Shown: positions 8,566 through 18,171 of the stretch, piece by piece | How positions within the stretch are numbered: the first letter of the stretch is position 1 | Layout of the letters: each line of letters opens with the position of its first letter | Source: Chloroflexota bacterium | Lineage (GTDB): Bacteria > Chloroflexota > Ktedonobacteria > Ktedonobacterales > Ktedonobacteraceae | Direction of reading: 5' to 3' | Length of the DNA stretch: 60,144 nt | NCBI GenBank assembly: GCA_902810755.1 | Contig: CADDYT010000017.1 | Coordinates: 1 to 60,144 of the forward strand | The notes under the pieces: generated by a model | Database searches by the model: none | Told to the model about the DNA's origin: nothing | Seen by the model: only the letters and a program-made list of their open reading frames with translations | Made by a program: the position numbers and the translations under genes

Positions 8566-8573
8566 CCTGCAGT

Positions 8574-9101
8574 TCAGGGCTGCGTTGAACTGTAGGGTTC
8601 CGCCTGATCTGTCAGCGCCTCGTCCTGTGCAACGACAGTGTAGGGCTGCGAATCGGGCGGGACAGAGGCATGCTGATCGGGCAATTCTGCCGACTGCGGC
8701 CTCTCCGGCAGGACACGATCCTCCGCCTCATCGGGATTCTGGTTCGGCTCCTGAGCATTCGGCACGCTCGTCTCGTCCCCGCTCTGAGCCTGCTCCATAT
8801 CTGTTGCGACGTCGTGTGCCTGCGGCTGTTCCTCTTGCTCTGTCTGCTGGTTGCCATCGGTACCTGCCTGCTGCTCCCAGGAAGAGGTGCGCAACGCGCT
8901 CAGCTTTTCCTCAATGGACCGCAGTCGCTGCTGGCGATCTTCAAGGCGCGTCTGCGCTTTTGTGGCTTTGTCCTGCGCCTTTTGCACATCCTTTCTTGCC
9001 TGCTCGACCTTGAGCATCAACTTCGCTTCCTGTTTCGCCAGCTTTTTGCGCGCTTTCTTCCCTTCGCTGGAAGAAGTATTCAACTGAATCACATTCGCCA
9101 T
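8574..9101 (-). CDS. coiled-coil protein with acidic disordered tail
   Basis: A 175-residue protein of unknown function. Residues about 13-75 form a highly charged Lys/Ala/Glu helix with heptad character, from KKARKKLAKQEAKL to QQRLRSIEEKLSAL. The remaining 100 residues are Gln-, Glu-, Pro- and Ser-rich and probably disordered. There is no signal peptide or membrane segment. An AGGGTG ribosome site precedes the ATG. Coding status is supported by codon-position bias and the ribosome site, not by any recognised family. Confidence 0.7.
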   Translation of the reverse strand: MANVIQLNTSSSEGKKARKKLAKQEAKLMLKVEQARKDVQKAQDKATKAQTRLEDRQQRLRSIEEKLSALRTSSWEQQAGTDGNQQTEQEEQPQAHDVATDMEQAQSGDETSVPNAQEPNQNPDEAEDRVLPERPQSAELPDQHASVPPDSQPYTVVAQDEALTDQAEPYSSTQP

Positions 9102-9361
9102 TTTTCACCCTGTCCTTTTGTACATGTATCAGTAAGACGTACTCTGTTATCATTACGAATAGCTGGTCTAATTCGTCTCAAAACCCCTCGCTCCCTCTCG
9201 TTTTCTCCTACCATCTCATCTACTGGCTGTAATACCGGCAGGAGTAGAAACCGAAAATGGGACTTTACAGTGTAGAAAGTAGAAACAACCGCACCGGCAC
9301 AGCGTCTCTCAACCACTTTCTTGATGAGAGCATGCAATATCGTGCCGACATCTCTACTTTT

Positions 9362-9369
9362 AAGGAGGG
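9362..9369 (+). promoter_or_regulatory. strong ribosome binding site deciding the start at 9378
   Basis: AAGGAGGG ends 8 nt before the ATG at 9378. The in-frame ATG at 9321 has no such site, and the residues it would add are not hydrophobic like the rest of the protein, so the downstream start is preferred. Confidence 0.7.
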
Positions 9370-9377
9370 AAAAAACT

Positions 9378-9923
9378 ATGGAAATGATGGCAAGACCGGT
9401 AGGCCGCCACTGGTGGGCGCTCCTTATTCGCGGTATCATCGCGATTCTCTTCGGCATAGCGGCCTTGATCTGGCCGGGTATTACCGTGATTGTGCTTGTC
9501 TCACTTTTTGGCGCCTTTGCGCTGGTGGATGGCATTTTCTCGGTCATCGCGGCCATTGGCGAGCGCGGACACAATAACTGGGGCTGGTTGCTGGTCGGTG
9601 GGCTAATCGGCATTATCATCGGCATCATCACCTTCTTCTGGCCCGGTATCACCGCGCTGATCCTGCTTGATCTGATCGCCATCTGGGCGATTCTGACGGG
9701 CATCTTCGATTTTGTGGTGGCCTTTGCCTATCACCAGCCTGCCGGGCGCGAAATCCTGCTGATTATCGCCGGGCTGCTCTCGCTGCTGTTTGCCGCGATC
9801 CTGCTCTTCCGCCCGGCGGCAGCCGCGCTTGGCCTCGTCTGGGTGATCGGCGTCTACGCCATTGTCCTCGGCATCCTGTGGATCATTCGCGCCTTCCGCT
9901 TCCGGGCGCTCGTCCATGCCTAG
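9378..9923 (+). CDS. HdeD-like membrane protein (DUF308)
   Basis: A 181-residue protein made of six predicted transmembrane helices arranged as three similar pairs. Each pair carries the DUF308 pattern of a helix ending in a W/RP(G/A) turn: ALIWPGITVIVLV, TFFWPGITALILLD and LLFRPAAAALGLV. Family members include E. coli HdeD, an acid-resistance inner membrane protein, but biochemical roles are not established. A tail hairpin at 9956-9996 ends the transcript. Confidence 0.9.
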   Translation: MEMMARPVGRHWWALLIRGIIAILFGIAALIWPGITVIVLVSLFGAFALVDGIFSVIAAIGERGHNNWGWLLVGGLIGIIIGIITFFWPGITALILLDLIAIWAILTGIFDFVVAFAYHQPAGREILLIIAGLLSLLFAAILLFRPAAAALGLVWVIGVYAIVLGILWIIRAFRFRALVHA

Positions 9924-9955
9924 CAAATGACTCATACCCCCACTCTCAGGACGGA

Positions 9956-9996
9956 AACAACAGAGCCGCTCAGTACGCTGAGCTGGCTCTGTTGTT
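9956..9996 (+). terminator. intrinsic terminator hairpin
   Basis: AACAACAGAGCC (9956-9967) pairs with GGCTCTGTTGTT (9985-9996), and inner arms GCTCA/TGAGC (9968-9972/9979-9983) extend the stem to about 17 bp with a 6-nt loop. The right arm is T-rich, and the site follows the HdeD-like gene by 33 nt. Confidence 0.8.
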
Positions 9997-10080
9997 GTCT
10001 ATTCTCTTGCGATATGGTACATTCAAATCACAGAAAACTCTTCCCGTCGAGACGGAGAACACCACAGGATAGCAAACAAG

Positions 10081-10560
10081 ATGAAATTGAATGATACGAG
10101 CGATTACCAGCGTTGTTTTGTCTGCGGGCAGCGCAACCCGTATGGGCTGCACCTCGTTTTCCGGCAGGAAGGCGAGACGATTGTGGCCGATTTTCAGCCG
10201 CGAGAAGAACACCAGGGCTTCCCCGGCATCATTCATGGCGGTATTGTCGCCGCCCTGCTCGACGAGGCGTTAGGGCGCACCTCGCTGCTGAGCAGCCAGC
10301 CAGAATGGACGATGACCGGGCGGTTGGAAGTGCGCTATCGCCGCAATGTCCCCTACGGCCCTCTGCTGCGCGTGCGCGCGAAGCTCGATAGCGAGCGCCG
10401 CCGCCTCATGCTGGCCTCCGGCGTCCTCACCCTGGCCGATGATGAAAGCGTCATCCTGGCAGAGGCAAAAGGCTCCTTCATGACCATCTCGCCCGAACTC
10501 GCCGACAGCATCATGCAAGACTACCCTGACCTGCGCAGCTTCTTTGAGCAGGAGGAATGA
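10081..10560 (+). CDS. hotdog-fold thioesterase (PaaI-like)
   Basis: A 159-residue protein with the hotdog thioesterase signature IIHGGIVAALLDEALG at about 50-65, where the central Asp/Glu is the usual catalytic base, followed by RLEVRYRRNVPYG. An N-terminal RCFVCGQRNPYGLHL segment (CxxC) is common in a subgroup of these proteins and may bind metal. Expected activity is hydrolysis of an acyl-CoA thioester in the cytoplasm; the acyl chain is not predictable. It is isolated between two terminator hairpins. Confidence 0.88.
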   Translation: MKLNDTSDYQRCFVCGQRNPYGLHLVFRQEGETIVADFQPREEHQGFPGIIHGGIVAALLDEALGRTSLLSSQPEWTMTGRLEVRYRRNVPYGPLLRVRAKLDSERRRLMLASGVLTLADDESVILAEAKGSFMTISPELADSIMQDYPDLRSFFEQEE

Positions 10561-10586
10561 GAAGAGAGAATCAAGAAGAAAAGCAT

Positions 10587-10615
10587 CACAGGCCACCTCT
10601 TGCCGGTGGCCTGTG
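10587..10615 (-). terminator. terminator hairpin between convergent genes
   Basis: CACAGGCCACC (10587-10597) pairs perfectly with GGTGGCCTGTG (10605-10615) around a 7-nt loop. On the minus strand a T-rich tract follows, so it should mainly end ftsH. Its GGCCACC...GGTGGCC core resembles the dispersed palindromic repeats elsewhere in this window and may be a derived copy. Confidence 0.75.
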
Positions 10616-10641
10616 GCGCCTCTCACAGAAAACTTTTTGCG

Positions 10642-12705
10642 TTAGCTGTTGGTCTCCGGCATGGGTGGGGCCGGGGGTGGAGGAGCGATAGAGCGTGGAA
10701 TGCTTTTGGAGAGTTCCTGCTTTGGCACGATAGGCGCGCCGGTCTCCTCCAGAATCTGCTGCAATTGCTGCGCGTCGATGGTTTCGTGGATGCGCAGTTC
10801 GCGGGCAATACGATCCAGCGTCGGGCGATAGGTGGTCAGCAGGTCAAGCGCCTGCTGGTAGCAGGAGCGCACGATGCGATCTACCTCGTCGTCGATCAGC
10901 TCTGCCGTCTCCTCACTGTAATCGGAGGGGGCAGCCGAATCATCCGTTTTAAGGAATGGGCTTTGTCGCTCGCTGTAGGAGATGGTTCCCAGGCGCTCGC
11001 TCATGCCCCAGCGCATGACCATCTGACGCGCAATGGCGGTGACGCGCTGCAGGTCGTTCTCGGCGCCCGTCGTAATCTGGCCAATGGCGACCTGCTCTGC
11101 CGCGCGCCCGCCCAGCGCGTAGACGATCTGCGCCAGCAGGTACTCTTTCGAGTAGTTGTAGCGATCATCGAGCGGGGTAGACATGGTGACGCCCAGCGCC
11201 TGCCCGCGCGGCACAATCGTGACCTTTGTTACCGGGTCGGAGAACTCTTGCAGCAGGCCAACCAGAGCATGGCCGCCTTCGTGATAGGCGACGACGTTGA
11301 GGTCAGCTTCACTCAGCACCAGCGGGCGCTCGGCTCCCAGGAGAATCTTGTCCAGCGCCTCGTTAAAGCAACGCTGCGTGACTTTATCCAGGTTGCGGCG
11401 CGCGGCAAGCAATGCCGCCTCGTTGACGAGGTTGGCAAGATCGGCGCCGACCATGCCGGGCGTGGCGCGCGCAATGGCCAGCAGATCAACATCGCTGGCC
11501 AGAGGAACGTTGCGAGCGTGAATCTTCAGGATGGCCAGGCGACCGTTCCAGTCGGGCCGGTCAACGGTGACGCGGCGGTCGAAGCGACCGGGGCGCAGCA
11601 AAGCCTGATCGAGGCCGTCTGGTCGGTTGGTGGCGGCAATCACGACAACGGCCTGGCGAGTGTCAAAACCGTCCATTTCGACAAGCAACTGGTTGAGCGT
11701 TTGCTCGCGTTCGTCGTTGCTGTTGATGCTGGAGCCGCGCTGGCGACCGACGGCATCGATTTCGTCGATGAAGATGATACTGGGCGCGGCTTTCTTGGCC
11801 TGCTCGAACAGGTCGCGCACGCGGCTGGCGCCCACGCCGACCAGCACTTCGACAAACTCGGAGCCGCTCATCGAGAAGAATGGCACCCCTGCTTCCCCGG
11901 CGACGGCGCGCGCTAAGAGCGTCTTGCCGGTTCCCGGAGGGCCGACCAGCAGCACGCCGCGTGGAATCTTGCCGCCCAGCCGCTGGAATTTGCCCGGCGT
12001 CTTCAGGAACTCTACCACCTCCTGCAATTCATACTTCGCCTCGTCCACGCCCGCCACATCGGCGAACGTCGTGCCGGGCCGGTCTTCCAGGATCAGCTTC
12101 GCCCGGCTTTTGCCAAAGCTGAAGATACCCTGCTGGCCCTGTGCGGCTCTTCGACTGAAGAAGACGAACGCGCCGATCAGAAACACCCAGGGCAAAAAGG
12201 CGATCAGGAGATTGACGAACAGGCTGTTGTCCTGCGGGGCCTGATAGACGACCGTTGCCCCTTTGGAGATGAGCAACTGCGGCAACTGGTTATCGCCATT
12301 GGGCAACTGATAGACGTGATACTGCGAGTAGCCGTTGACCGGCTGGCGAAAATCGCCGGTGATATCGATCTGCCCGTTAAAGGTCGCGTCCTTGATGTTG
12401 CCCGCGTTAATCTGATCGTAGAACTGTGTATAGGTTAACTGGTCGCGCTGTGGCGCGCTAGAGCTGCTACTGCTCGCGCTAAAGTACTGGTAGAGGTAGA
12501 CGCCGATCATCACGACAAAGATGATTAACAGCCAGCGATTGAGCATCGACGGGCGATTCTGCGGCGACTGCCCGCCAGGGCCGGAACGCCCATTGCGGCC
12601 AGGGTCAAGCTGTTGCCTTTGCGGCGAGTTATTATTATTGAGCAGCCAGTGTGTTCTGGCTAGCGGTATACCCATGCCAATTACCTGCTTTCTGGGTCTC
12701 GACAT
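10642..12705 (-). CDS. ftsH: ATP-dependent zinc metalloprotease FtsH
   Basis: Membrane-bound AAA+ protease that degrades misfolded membrane and short-lived regulatory proteins. The 687-residue protein has an N-terminal hydrophobic segment (about 53-71), a periplasmic domain, a second membrane segment (about 150-172), and an AAA domain with Walker A GPPGTGKT, Walker [16 protein letters not shown] and the [20 protein letters not shown] second region of homology. The zinc site is HEGGHAL. An extra Asn/Gln/Gly-rich stretch precedes the first membrane helix, and the tail ends in a proline-rich segment. A TATAAT on the minus strand at 12761-12766 is a likely -10. A second in-frame ATG at 12675 is a possible start. 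Confidence 0.96.
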   Translation of the reverse strand: MSRPRKQVIGMGIPLARTHWLLNNNNSPQRQQLDPGRNGRSGPGGQSPQNRPSMLNRWLLIIFVVMIGVYLYQYFSASSSSSSAPQRDQLTYTQFYDQINAGNIKDATFNGQIDITGDFRQPVNGYSQYHVYQLPNGDNQLPQLLISKGATVVYQAPQDNSLFVNLLIAFLPWVFLIGAFVFFSRRAAQGQQGIFSFGKSRAKLILEDRPGTTFADVAGVDEAKYELQEVVEFLKTPGKFQRLGGKIPRGVLLVGPPGTGKTLLARAVAGEAGVPFFSMSGSEFVEVLVGVGASRVRDLFEQAKKAAPSIIFIDEIDAVGRQRGSSINSNDEREQTLNQLLVEMDGFDTRQAVVVIAATNRPDGLDQALLRPGRFDRRVTVDRPDWNGRLAILKIHARNVPLASDVDLLAIARATPGMVGADLANLVNEAALLAARRNLDKVTQRCFNEALDKILLGAERPLVLSEADLNVVAYHEGGHALVGLLQEFSDPVTKVTIVPRGQALGVTMSTPLDDRYNYSKEYLLAQIVYALGGRAAEQVAIGQITTGAENDLQRVTAIARQMVMRWGMSERLGTISYSERQSPFLKTDDSAAPSDYSEETAELIDDEVDRIVRSCYQQALDLLTTYRPTLDRIARELRIHETIDAQQLQQILEETGAPIVPKQELSKSIPRSIAPPPPAPPMPETNS

Positions 12706-12760
12706 GCATTATTCGGAAAAATGCGAATGAACATGAAGAACAATGACAATTGATGTTCCT

Positions 12761-12766
12761 ATTATA
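12761..12766 (-). promoter_or_regulatory. -10 element of ftsH promoter
   Basis: A perfect TATAAT on the minus strand lies 56 nt upstream of the ftsH start, with only a poor -35. It suggests that ftsH can be transcribed independently of the large helicase gene 93 nt upstream. Confidence 0.45.
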
Positions 12767-12798
12767 TCTTACGGATGACCCCCTCTGCACGTTGCCAA

Positions 12799-15700
12799 CT
12801 ATGCCGGACAGATTAAAAAGTATGGACAGGATGGGCAGCGAAAAGGGTCAGGGTTGATCGGGTATTCGTGGCGTTCCATGCCCAGAATCAGTTCTACCAG
12901 TTCCTGGTAAAGCTTCTGCTCTTTTTTCTCCGTCAGGGTAATCGGCACCGTCTCGCCCGTACTCAGGTTGTGGAAATGTAACTCCAGCGGCTGGCCGGGA
13001 TGGTGCTGGCGCAGGGCCTTTGCGTAGAGCAGTTCGCGCGTTTCAGCCGCCGGTTTCTCCTTACGCTTGCGAAAACCTGTGCGCACAAAGCGGACCGGCT
13101 TTTTCTCCTCTGCCTGTCCCTGCTCCTGTGCGGCCTCGACGCGATCCACCGGCACAAGCACCGTGCGGCCATTTATATCGACGCTATAGCTCTGCCGCTC
13201 TCCCCATTGCTCGCCCTTGCCGGTCGCCAGCTTATGCAGCAGCATATCAACGACTTCGTGGCCGTGCTGCTCGTAGAACGAGGCGAAAGGAGTGAGATGG
13301 CCGCCCAGTTCCTGCCAGTGGCGGGTATAGAGGTCGTGCGCCTCCTGCTGAACCGAGGCCGCCGTGATGGGTTCAGGCAGACCTGACTGCTGCGGGGAAA
13401 CAACCGGCTGCGCTCCTATGTCTCCGTTTTGCAGCGCCTCCACCGTTTTCTGCGTAGCGCGCCAGAAGAGAGCATAGGCGCCAGCCTCGCGCTGAAAGCG
13501 GTAGACGCTGCTATAGGCATACTGGCGCGGACAACGCTGGTAGGTTTCGATATCTGTCACGCTCAACGTGGCGGGCTGCATCGCCTGGACAAAGCTCTCG
13601 CCGGGCTGCGAGGCGGGGATCAGGTCATCGGCGGCGGCGGCCAGATAGCGATATTCGTCGCGGCTGTGCCATTCCAGCTGCGTGATGCGTTCCTCCGGCA
13701 GCCCGGCCAGCAGCGCGTCGATATAGGGAGAGCGTTTGTAGCTGCGCTTGCCGTAGCGCGTGCTGTAGCTCAGCACAAGGGCATCGCGGGCGCGGGTGAC
13801 GCCAACGTAGAACAGGCAGGCTTCTCCGCTGTCGTGTGCAGCCTCGCCCTCGCTGCCCGCTGGAAGCATGCCATCCGGCGCGGCCACCAGGCTGCCCTGT
13901 CGCCGGATGGGGAAACGCTGCTGCACCAGCCCCGGCAGGTAGACGACGGGAAATTCCAGCCCCTTGCTGGCGTGAACCGTCATCACACGAATCACATCTG
14001 GCGTCTCCTCGCCGCTGCCCTCGCCCTGCTGCCGGTTGCCGCCATCCTGGTGCAACATCAAAAGAACGCTCAGGTAATCCAGAAATCCCCTTGCCTGCTC
14101 CTTTACCGCCGGTTGATTGTCGTCGCCCTCCTGCCCTTCCCCTGTTTCCTGCATTTCCTGCATTTCCTGCGTTGCTCGCACTATGCGCTCGGCCCGCTGC
14201 TGGTCATAACGACGGGCCAGCGCGAGCAGATTGGCGTAATCGGCCAGCAGGCTCTGTCGCAGCTTGCTCGCCGATGAAGAGAGCAGGTCGCGGATAAGCG
14301 AGGTTTCGATGAAGAGATAGTGCGCCAGCAGCGACCAGACGCTGGTGGTATGGTGCAAGTTGCGCACAATGGCGGAGAGGCGAGCGAAAGAGTGCTGTCC
14401 CTGCACGCTCAAAGCAGACGGAATTTCTCCGCGCACCATCAGGCTGTAGAGGCTGCACTGCGCCTCACGGGCGGCCAGCAAAAGGGCCTCGATGTCTTCC
14501 TGGCTCAGTGGATGCTCGCGCAAACGAGCGGCGCGCAGGATGCCCATGCCGCTGCTCTCGGCCAGCAGTAAGACGATGGAGAGAATATCTTTGATATGCT
14601 CCTGCCCCAGCATGCCGCCGGTTTCGATGACGGGCAGCCCGGCCAGCGCGAGGGCGCGCATGATCTTGCGCGCGTGCGAGCGCGTGCGGCACAGCACTAC
14701 GATATCCTGATAGCTGTAGCCGGTCGCGCGTTTGTGTTGTATATCCGCCAGCAGGCCCGCCAGTTCGCTGGCCTCGTCATCGGCCCTCGCCACCGTCACA
14801 TACGTTTCGGGCGCCGTCAGCCGCGCCGGTTGATTTCTCACCGGCTCGACCTCCTGCCCCAGTTCGAGTTGCCGGTAGCGAAACGATTCCGCCAGGCTCA
14901 CGATATCGGGTCGCGAGCGGTAGTTGTGACTGAGCGGCAGGATAACCGCGCCCGGATAATCCTGCTCGAAGCTGGCAATGTTGGCGGGTGAAGCTCCTCG
15001 AAAGCCGTAAATGGCCTGGTTGGCGTCACCTACGACCCAGACGCGCCGCTCTTCTCCCGCCAGGTGCCGCAGCAAAATACCGCTGGCCCGGTTGATGTCC
15101 TGGAACTCGTCTACCAGAATGTGCCGGTATTTTTTCTGCTGTTCGTGCAGCACCTCTGGAAATTCGGTAAAGAGGCGCACCGTCAGCATAATCAGGCCAC
15201 CGAAGTCGGTGTCTCCGCGCTCTTGCAGGGCCGCTTCATACAGCGCGTAAACGGAAGCCACTTCCAGAGCTTTTTCGGCCCTCTGCTGCGCCTCATCGTC
15301 CTGCGCCTGTTTCAGCATTGCCTCCGCCAGGGCGCGATATTGCTCCGGTGAAACGAGTTCGTCTCTGGCGCGCGAAATCGCTTTGAGCAGGGCGGGGAAG
15401 TAGAGGTCTGGATAGGACAGGTTGCGATAGTGCTGCAAGCGCATGGAACGGGCCTGCTGGCGCAACAGGAAATAGCCCTCGGTCTCATCGACGAGGGCGA
15501 AGTTGGGGCGCAGGCCAGACAGGCTGCCATACATGCGCAGGACATCGGCGCAGAAGGCGTGGAAGGTGCTGACAGTGGGGACGCGCTCCCTTTCGCCAAG
15601 GGCAGCCTGCAAGCGTTCGCGCATCTCCTGCGCCGCCTTCCGTGAGAAGGTCAGCGCCAGAATCTGTTCCGGCGGCACGCCGAGGCTGCGCACCAGGTAT

Positions 15701-16485
15701 TCCGTGCGCCCGACCAGCGTGCTGGTTTTGCCGCTGCCCGGCCCGGCGACGATCAACGCAGGTGTGGGAGCCTCGATAGCTGCCTGCTGATAGGCATCAT
15801 ATTGCTTTGCCTTTGCAGGTATAGATTGCCACTCTTCCGCCTTCTCCTGATATTCGCGCTGATTGGCTCGCTCCCCTGTCTCACGCGCTTCGTTCAGCAA
15901 AACGGCAAGGCGGTTGAGCAGGGCGGCATCGGAAACATCGAAGGTCGCGGCAAGCTGATGAGGGGGAATCTGCTCAACGAGGTAGAGAGCGCGCACTCGT
16001 TCCAGGGGCATGAGCAGTTCAGCCGCGAAGAGATTGGCCTCCAGTTCGCGTTCGCTGCGCGGGTCATACTGCATGCCGATGCCCAGCGCCTCCTCCATGT
16101 ACTCCTGCGCGGTCGGCACCGTTACCTCTTCCAGCACGTCCGGTTGCTGGCACGGGTCGTCGGGAGAAAGCTCAGGGAGATCATAAGGAACATGGGTGGA
16201 TTCCTGGTGCAGGACGGCATGCCCCAGTTCGTGGGCAAGCGTGAAGCGGCGGAAGGTCTCAGACAGACCGCGACAGAGCCAGATCAGGGGTTCGCCGCGT
16301 TCAAGGAAGCCATACGTTCCTTTCGGGTGATCGTCCGGGTGAAAGGTCTCCACATCCAGGCCATACCAGGCCACCAGTTCATCAACGGGGGTTCGGTCAT
16401 CCGTCCATTGCGGCTGTTCCGCCTGAAAGCGGGCCAGCAACTGGCGCGCTGCCTCCACAACCTCTACGCGCCTGCGCTCATCCAT
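12799..16485 (-). CDS. ImmA/IrrE metallopeptidase - UvrD-like helicase - Fe-S nuclease-like fusion protein
   Basis: A 1,228-residue multidomain protein. Residues about 1-205 match ImmA/IrrE zinc peptidases: FTLAHELGHAVLH (HELGH at 85-89) and the downstream LEANLFAAELLMP third-ligand helix (about 148-160). Residues about 225-900 form an SF1A helicase: Walker A AGPGSGKTS (247-255), DEFQDIN, VGDANQAIYGFRGA, LSHNYRSRPD, TVHASKGLEFP and YVGVTRARDAL. The C-terminus resembles AddB/Cas4-type PD-(D/E)XK nucleases with four cysteines for an Fe-S cluster: one in TYQRCPRQ and three in CPSCPYFLIC. The usual D-x-K-T-G catalytic strand reads FVRTG here, so nuclease activity is doubtful. The ATG at 16485 is preferred over a GTG at 16494 because AGGTGG is well spaced. 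IrrE peptidases cleave repressors after DNA damage; fusion to a repair helicase suggests a damage-coupled role, by inference. Confidence 0.9.
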   Translation of the reverse strand: MDERRRVEVVEAARQLLARFQAEQPQWTDDRTPVDELVAWYGLDVETFHPDDHPKGTYGFLERGEPLIWLCRGLSETFRRFTLAHELGHAVLHQESTHVPYDLPELSPDDPCQQPDVLEEVTVPTAQEYMEEALGIGMQYDPRSERELEANLFAAELLMPLERVRALYLVEQIPPHQLAATFDVSDAALLNRLAVLLNEARETGERANQREYQEKAEEWQSIPAKAKQYDAYQQAAIEAPTPALIVAGPGSGKTSTLVGRTEYLVRSLGVPPEQILALTFSRKAAQEMRERLQAALGERERVPTVSTFHAFCADVLRMYGSLSGLRPNFALVDETEGYFLLRQQARSMRLQHYRNLSYPDLYFPALLKAISRARDELVSPEQYRALAEAMLKQAQDDEAQQRAEKALEVASVYALYEAALQERGDTDFGGLIMLTVRLFTEFPEVLHEQQKKYRHILVDEFQDINRASGILLRHLAGEERRVWVVGDANQAIYGFRGASPANIASFEQDYPGAVILPLSHNYRSRPDIVSLAESFRYRQLELGQEVEPVRNQPARLTAPETYVTVARADDEASELAGLLADIQHKRATGYSYQDIVVLCRTRSHARKIMRALALAGLPVIETGGMLGQEHIKDILSIVLLLAESSGMGILRAARLREHPLSQEDIEALLLAAREAQCSLYSLMVRGEIPSALSVQGQHSFARLSAIVRNLHHTTSVWSLLAHYLFIETSLIRDLLSSSASKLRQSLLADYANLLALARRYDQQRAERIVRATQEMQEMQETGEGQEGDDNQPAVKEQARGFLDYLSVLLMLHQDGGNRQQGEGSGEETPDVIRVMTVHASKGLEFPVVYLPGLVQQRFPIRRQGSLVAAPDGMLPAGSEGEAAHDSGEACLFYVGVTRARDALVLSYSTRYGKRSYKRSPYIDALLAGLPEERITQLEWHSRDEYRYLAAAADDLIPASQPGESFVQAMQPATLSVTDIETYQRCPRQYAYSSVYRFQREAGAYALFWRATQKTVEALQNGDIGAQPVVSPQQSGLPEPITAASVQQEAHDLYTRHWQELGGHLTPFASFYEQHGHEVVDMLLHKLATGKGEQWGERQSYSVDINGRTVLVPVDRVEAAQEQGQAEEKKPVRFVRTGFRKRKEKPAAETRELLYAKALRQHHPGQPLELHFHNLSTGETVPITLTEKKEQKLYQELVELILGMERHEYPINPDPFRCPSCPYFLICPA

Positions 16486-16633
16486 ACATACCACCTGCTA
16501 TGCGAAACGAAATATGAGCATCTCACCAATCCTCTGAAATTCTCCTCAAATTCGACCAGCCCCTATTGTACCATAGCTGCGTAAGAATGGCACATTCGAT
16601 TCTGGCATGTCATTGCACCGGTACTTTTGCCTT

Positions 16634-17293
16634 CTAAGCGAGGGTGATGCTGCGCAGCCGCAAAGACATAAACAGGAGCCACAGCACGCTGCTCGCAATG
16701 TAAATACGCTCGCCGATGCCTGTCCAACCGACAATTGCCAGCATGCCATACACTGCCAGCGCCAGTACAATAGCGGCCCCCCGGATAGACGAGAGGCGAG
16801 AAATCGCCTGCCAGCGTGTATCATGCCTGAAGCAACTTGAGAGGAGAAATATGGCGATCATCAGGCTCAGGAAGGAGATACCGGCGCCAGTCCAGTGGAC
16901 GAAGGCGCCAGGCGAAGCGGGTGGACGCGGCACATCCACATCGCTATGAAAAAGGCCTGTCACGATCAGGCCTGCTGCCGCCAGGCGCAACAGAAAAACA
17001 CTGACGATAGCTTTTCGAGTGCGCGCAAGGCCGCACACAAGCCCCTGAGCTAAAGCAAACTCGCTCATAGCCAGCATAAAGAAGGCCGAGGTCATAAGCA
17101 AGCCAAAGGAGCCGACAGCATAATTGCTGACCGCGTGGGTAACAGGGTTTAAATCAGGCCGCAGCAGGTGCAAAATAACCACAGCAATGATAAAATAAAG
17201 CACGCCTGCGCTACTCGCCAGCGCCCACCAGGCTGCTCGCCTGTTCTGGCGCGTGACGGGTGAAAGAGGGATAGTGCCTTTGCGCTCAATCAT
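16634..17293 (-). CDS. DUF998-like membrane protein
   Basis: A 219-residue protein with about six transmembrane helices. The pattern of NPVTHAVSNYAVG after the first helix, GLFHSDVDVPRPPASPGAFVHWTGAG in a loop and alternating helices fits DUF998 membrane proteins, whose function is not known. GGGAAGAG precedes the ATG. It is divergent from the CDP-alcohol phosphatidyltransferase gene, with 86 nt between the starts, so the two could share a control region. Confidence 0.8.
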   Translation of the reverse strand: MIERKGTIPLSPVTRQNRRAAWWALASSAGVLYFIIAVVILHLLRPDLNPVTHAVSNYAVGSFGLLMTSAFFMLAMSEFALAQGLVCGLARTRKAIVSVFLLRLAAAGLIVTGLFHSDVDVPRPPASPGAFVHWTGAGISFLSLMIAIFLLSSCFRHDTRWQAISRLSSIRGAAIVLALAVYGMLAIVGWTGIGERIYIASSVLWLLFMSLRLRSITLA

Positions 17294-17379
17294 TGTTCTC
17301 TTCCCTCACAGGTGGCTGCGCGTCACTCGATAACCTGATCTATTGTATCACACGCCCATCGTATACGAGTCATGAAACA

Positions 17380-18126
17380 ATGCGCACGAAGACGAATTTC
17401 TGGCTAACGGTACGCATACTGGAACTGATCACCGCGTTCTCAAGCGGGCTGGCGATCTGGCGCGTCTATGGGCTGATCCCGGCACTACGCTACCTGCTCG
17501 GCCTGGCGCTGGCGATGAAAGTCCAGCGCGCATTTCTGGCAGCCATGATCGACAGAACCGGCCCCAGAGATGCCTCGCTGGCCGATGTGATGACATTGAG
17601 CCGGGCAGCGACGGGCGCCGTACTGGCAGGGCTGGCAGCCTCAGGCATTCGCGACCGCACAGGCATGGCCGGAAAATTGAGCTGGTCGCTGATCCTGCTG
17701 GAAGCCAGCGCCATAGACTGGCTGGACGGGCCGCTGGCGCGCCTGCTCGGCCCCTCGCAACTGGGCAGCGTGATGGATATCGAAGCGGACTCCTGGTTGA
17801 CGCTCTGGACGGCCATCTGCGCCACCGCCTGGGCCGATCTGCCGCGCTGGTGCCTGCTGCCGCCCATCATGCGCTATCTTGACCCCATGCTTGACCTGAG
17901 CCGGGGCAGGCTGCCACGCGGCGGCGGCCCCTGGTGGGGTCGCCTGACCGGCACCAGCCAGATGCTCCTCTTCCTGGCCGCGCTCGCTCCCCTTAAAGGC
18001 CAATGGCGCGAACGGGTAATGAAAATAGTGAAACTGGCCGCGCTGCCGGTGAGCATAGGGCAGGGCACAACTATAGTGATCCATGTGGGCAGAAAGTTGA
18101 AAGAAGGAAATAGAACCGCTCCATAA
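17380..18126 (+). CDS. CDP-alcohol phosphatidyltransferase family protein
   Basis: About 248 residues with several membrane helices. The family signature D-G-x2-A-R-x8-G-x3-D-x3-D is complete: DGPLAR, then eight residues, then GSVMDIEAD (about residues 120-145). Such enzymes transfer a phosphatidyl group from CDP-diacylglycerol to an alcohol, giving lipids such as phosphatidylglycerol phosphate or phosphatidylinositol phosphate; the acceptor is not identifiable here. The ATG at 17380 is chosen because the upstream in-frame extension from 17293 is non-hydrophobic and overlaps the divergent promoter region. The stop is followed directly by a repeat mosaic. Confidence 0.87.
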   Translation: MRTKTNFWLTVRILELITAFSSGLAIWRVYGLIPALRYLLGLALAMKVQRAFLAAMIDRTGPRDASLADVMTLSRAATGAVLAGLAASGIRDRTGMAGKLSWSLILLEASAIDWLDGPLARLLGPSQLGSVMDIEADSWLTLWTAICATAWADLPRWCLLPPIMRYLDPMLDLSRGRLPRGGGPWWGRLTGTSQMLLFLAALAPLKGQWRERVMKIVKLAALPVSIGQGTTIVIHVGRKLKEGNRTAP

Positions 18127-18171
18127 GCCACCCCCAGCGTTAGCCCACCGAGCCACAGGCCAGCCGCACGC

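Noticed and set aside
10600..11916. 438-codon plus-strand frame opposite ftsH
   Set aside because: ftsH on the minus strand is unambiguous, and the frame lacks a ribosome site or domain.
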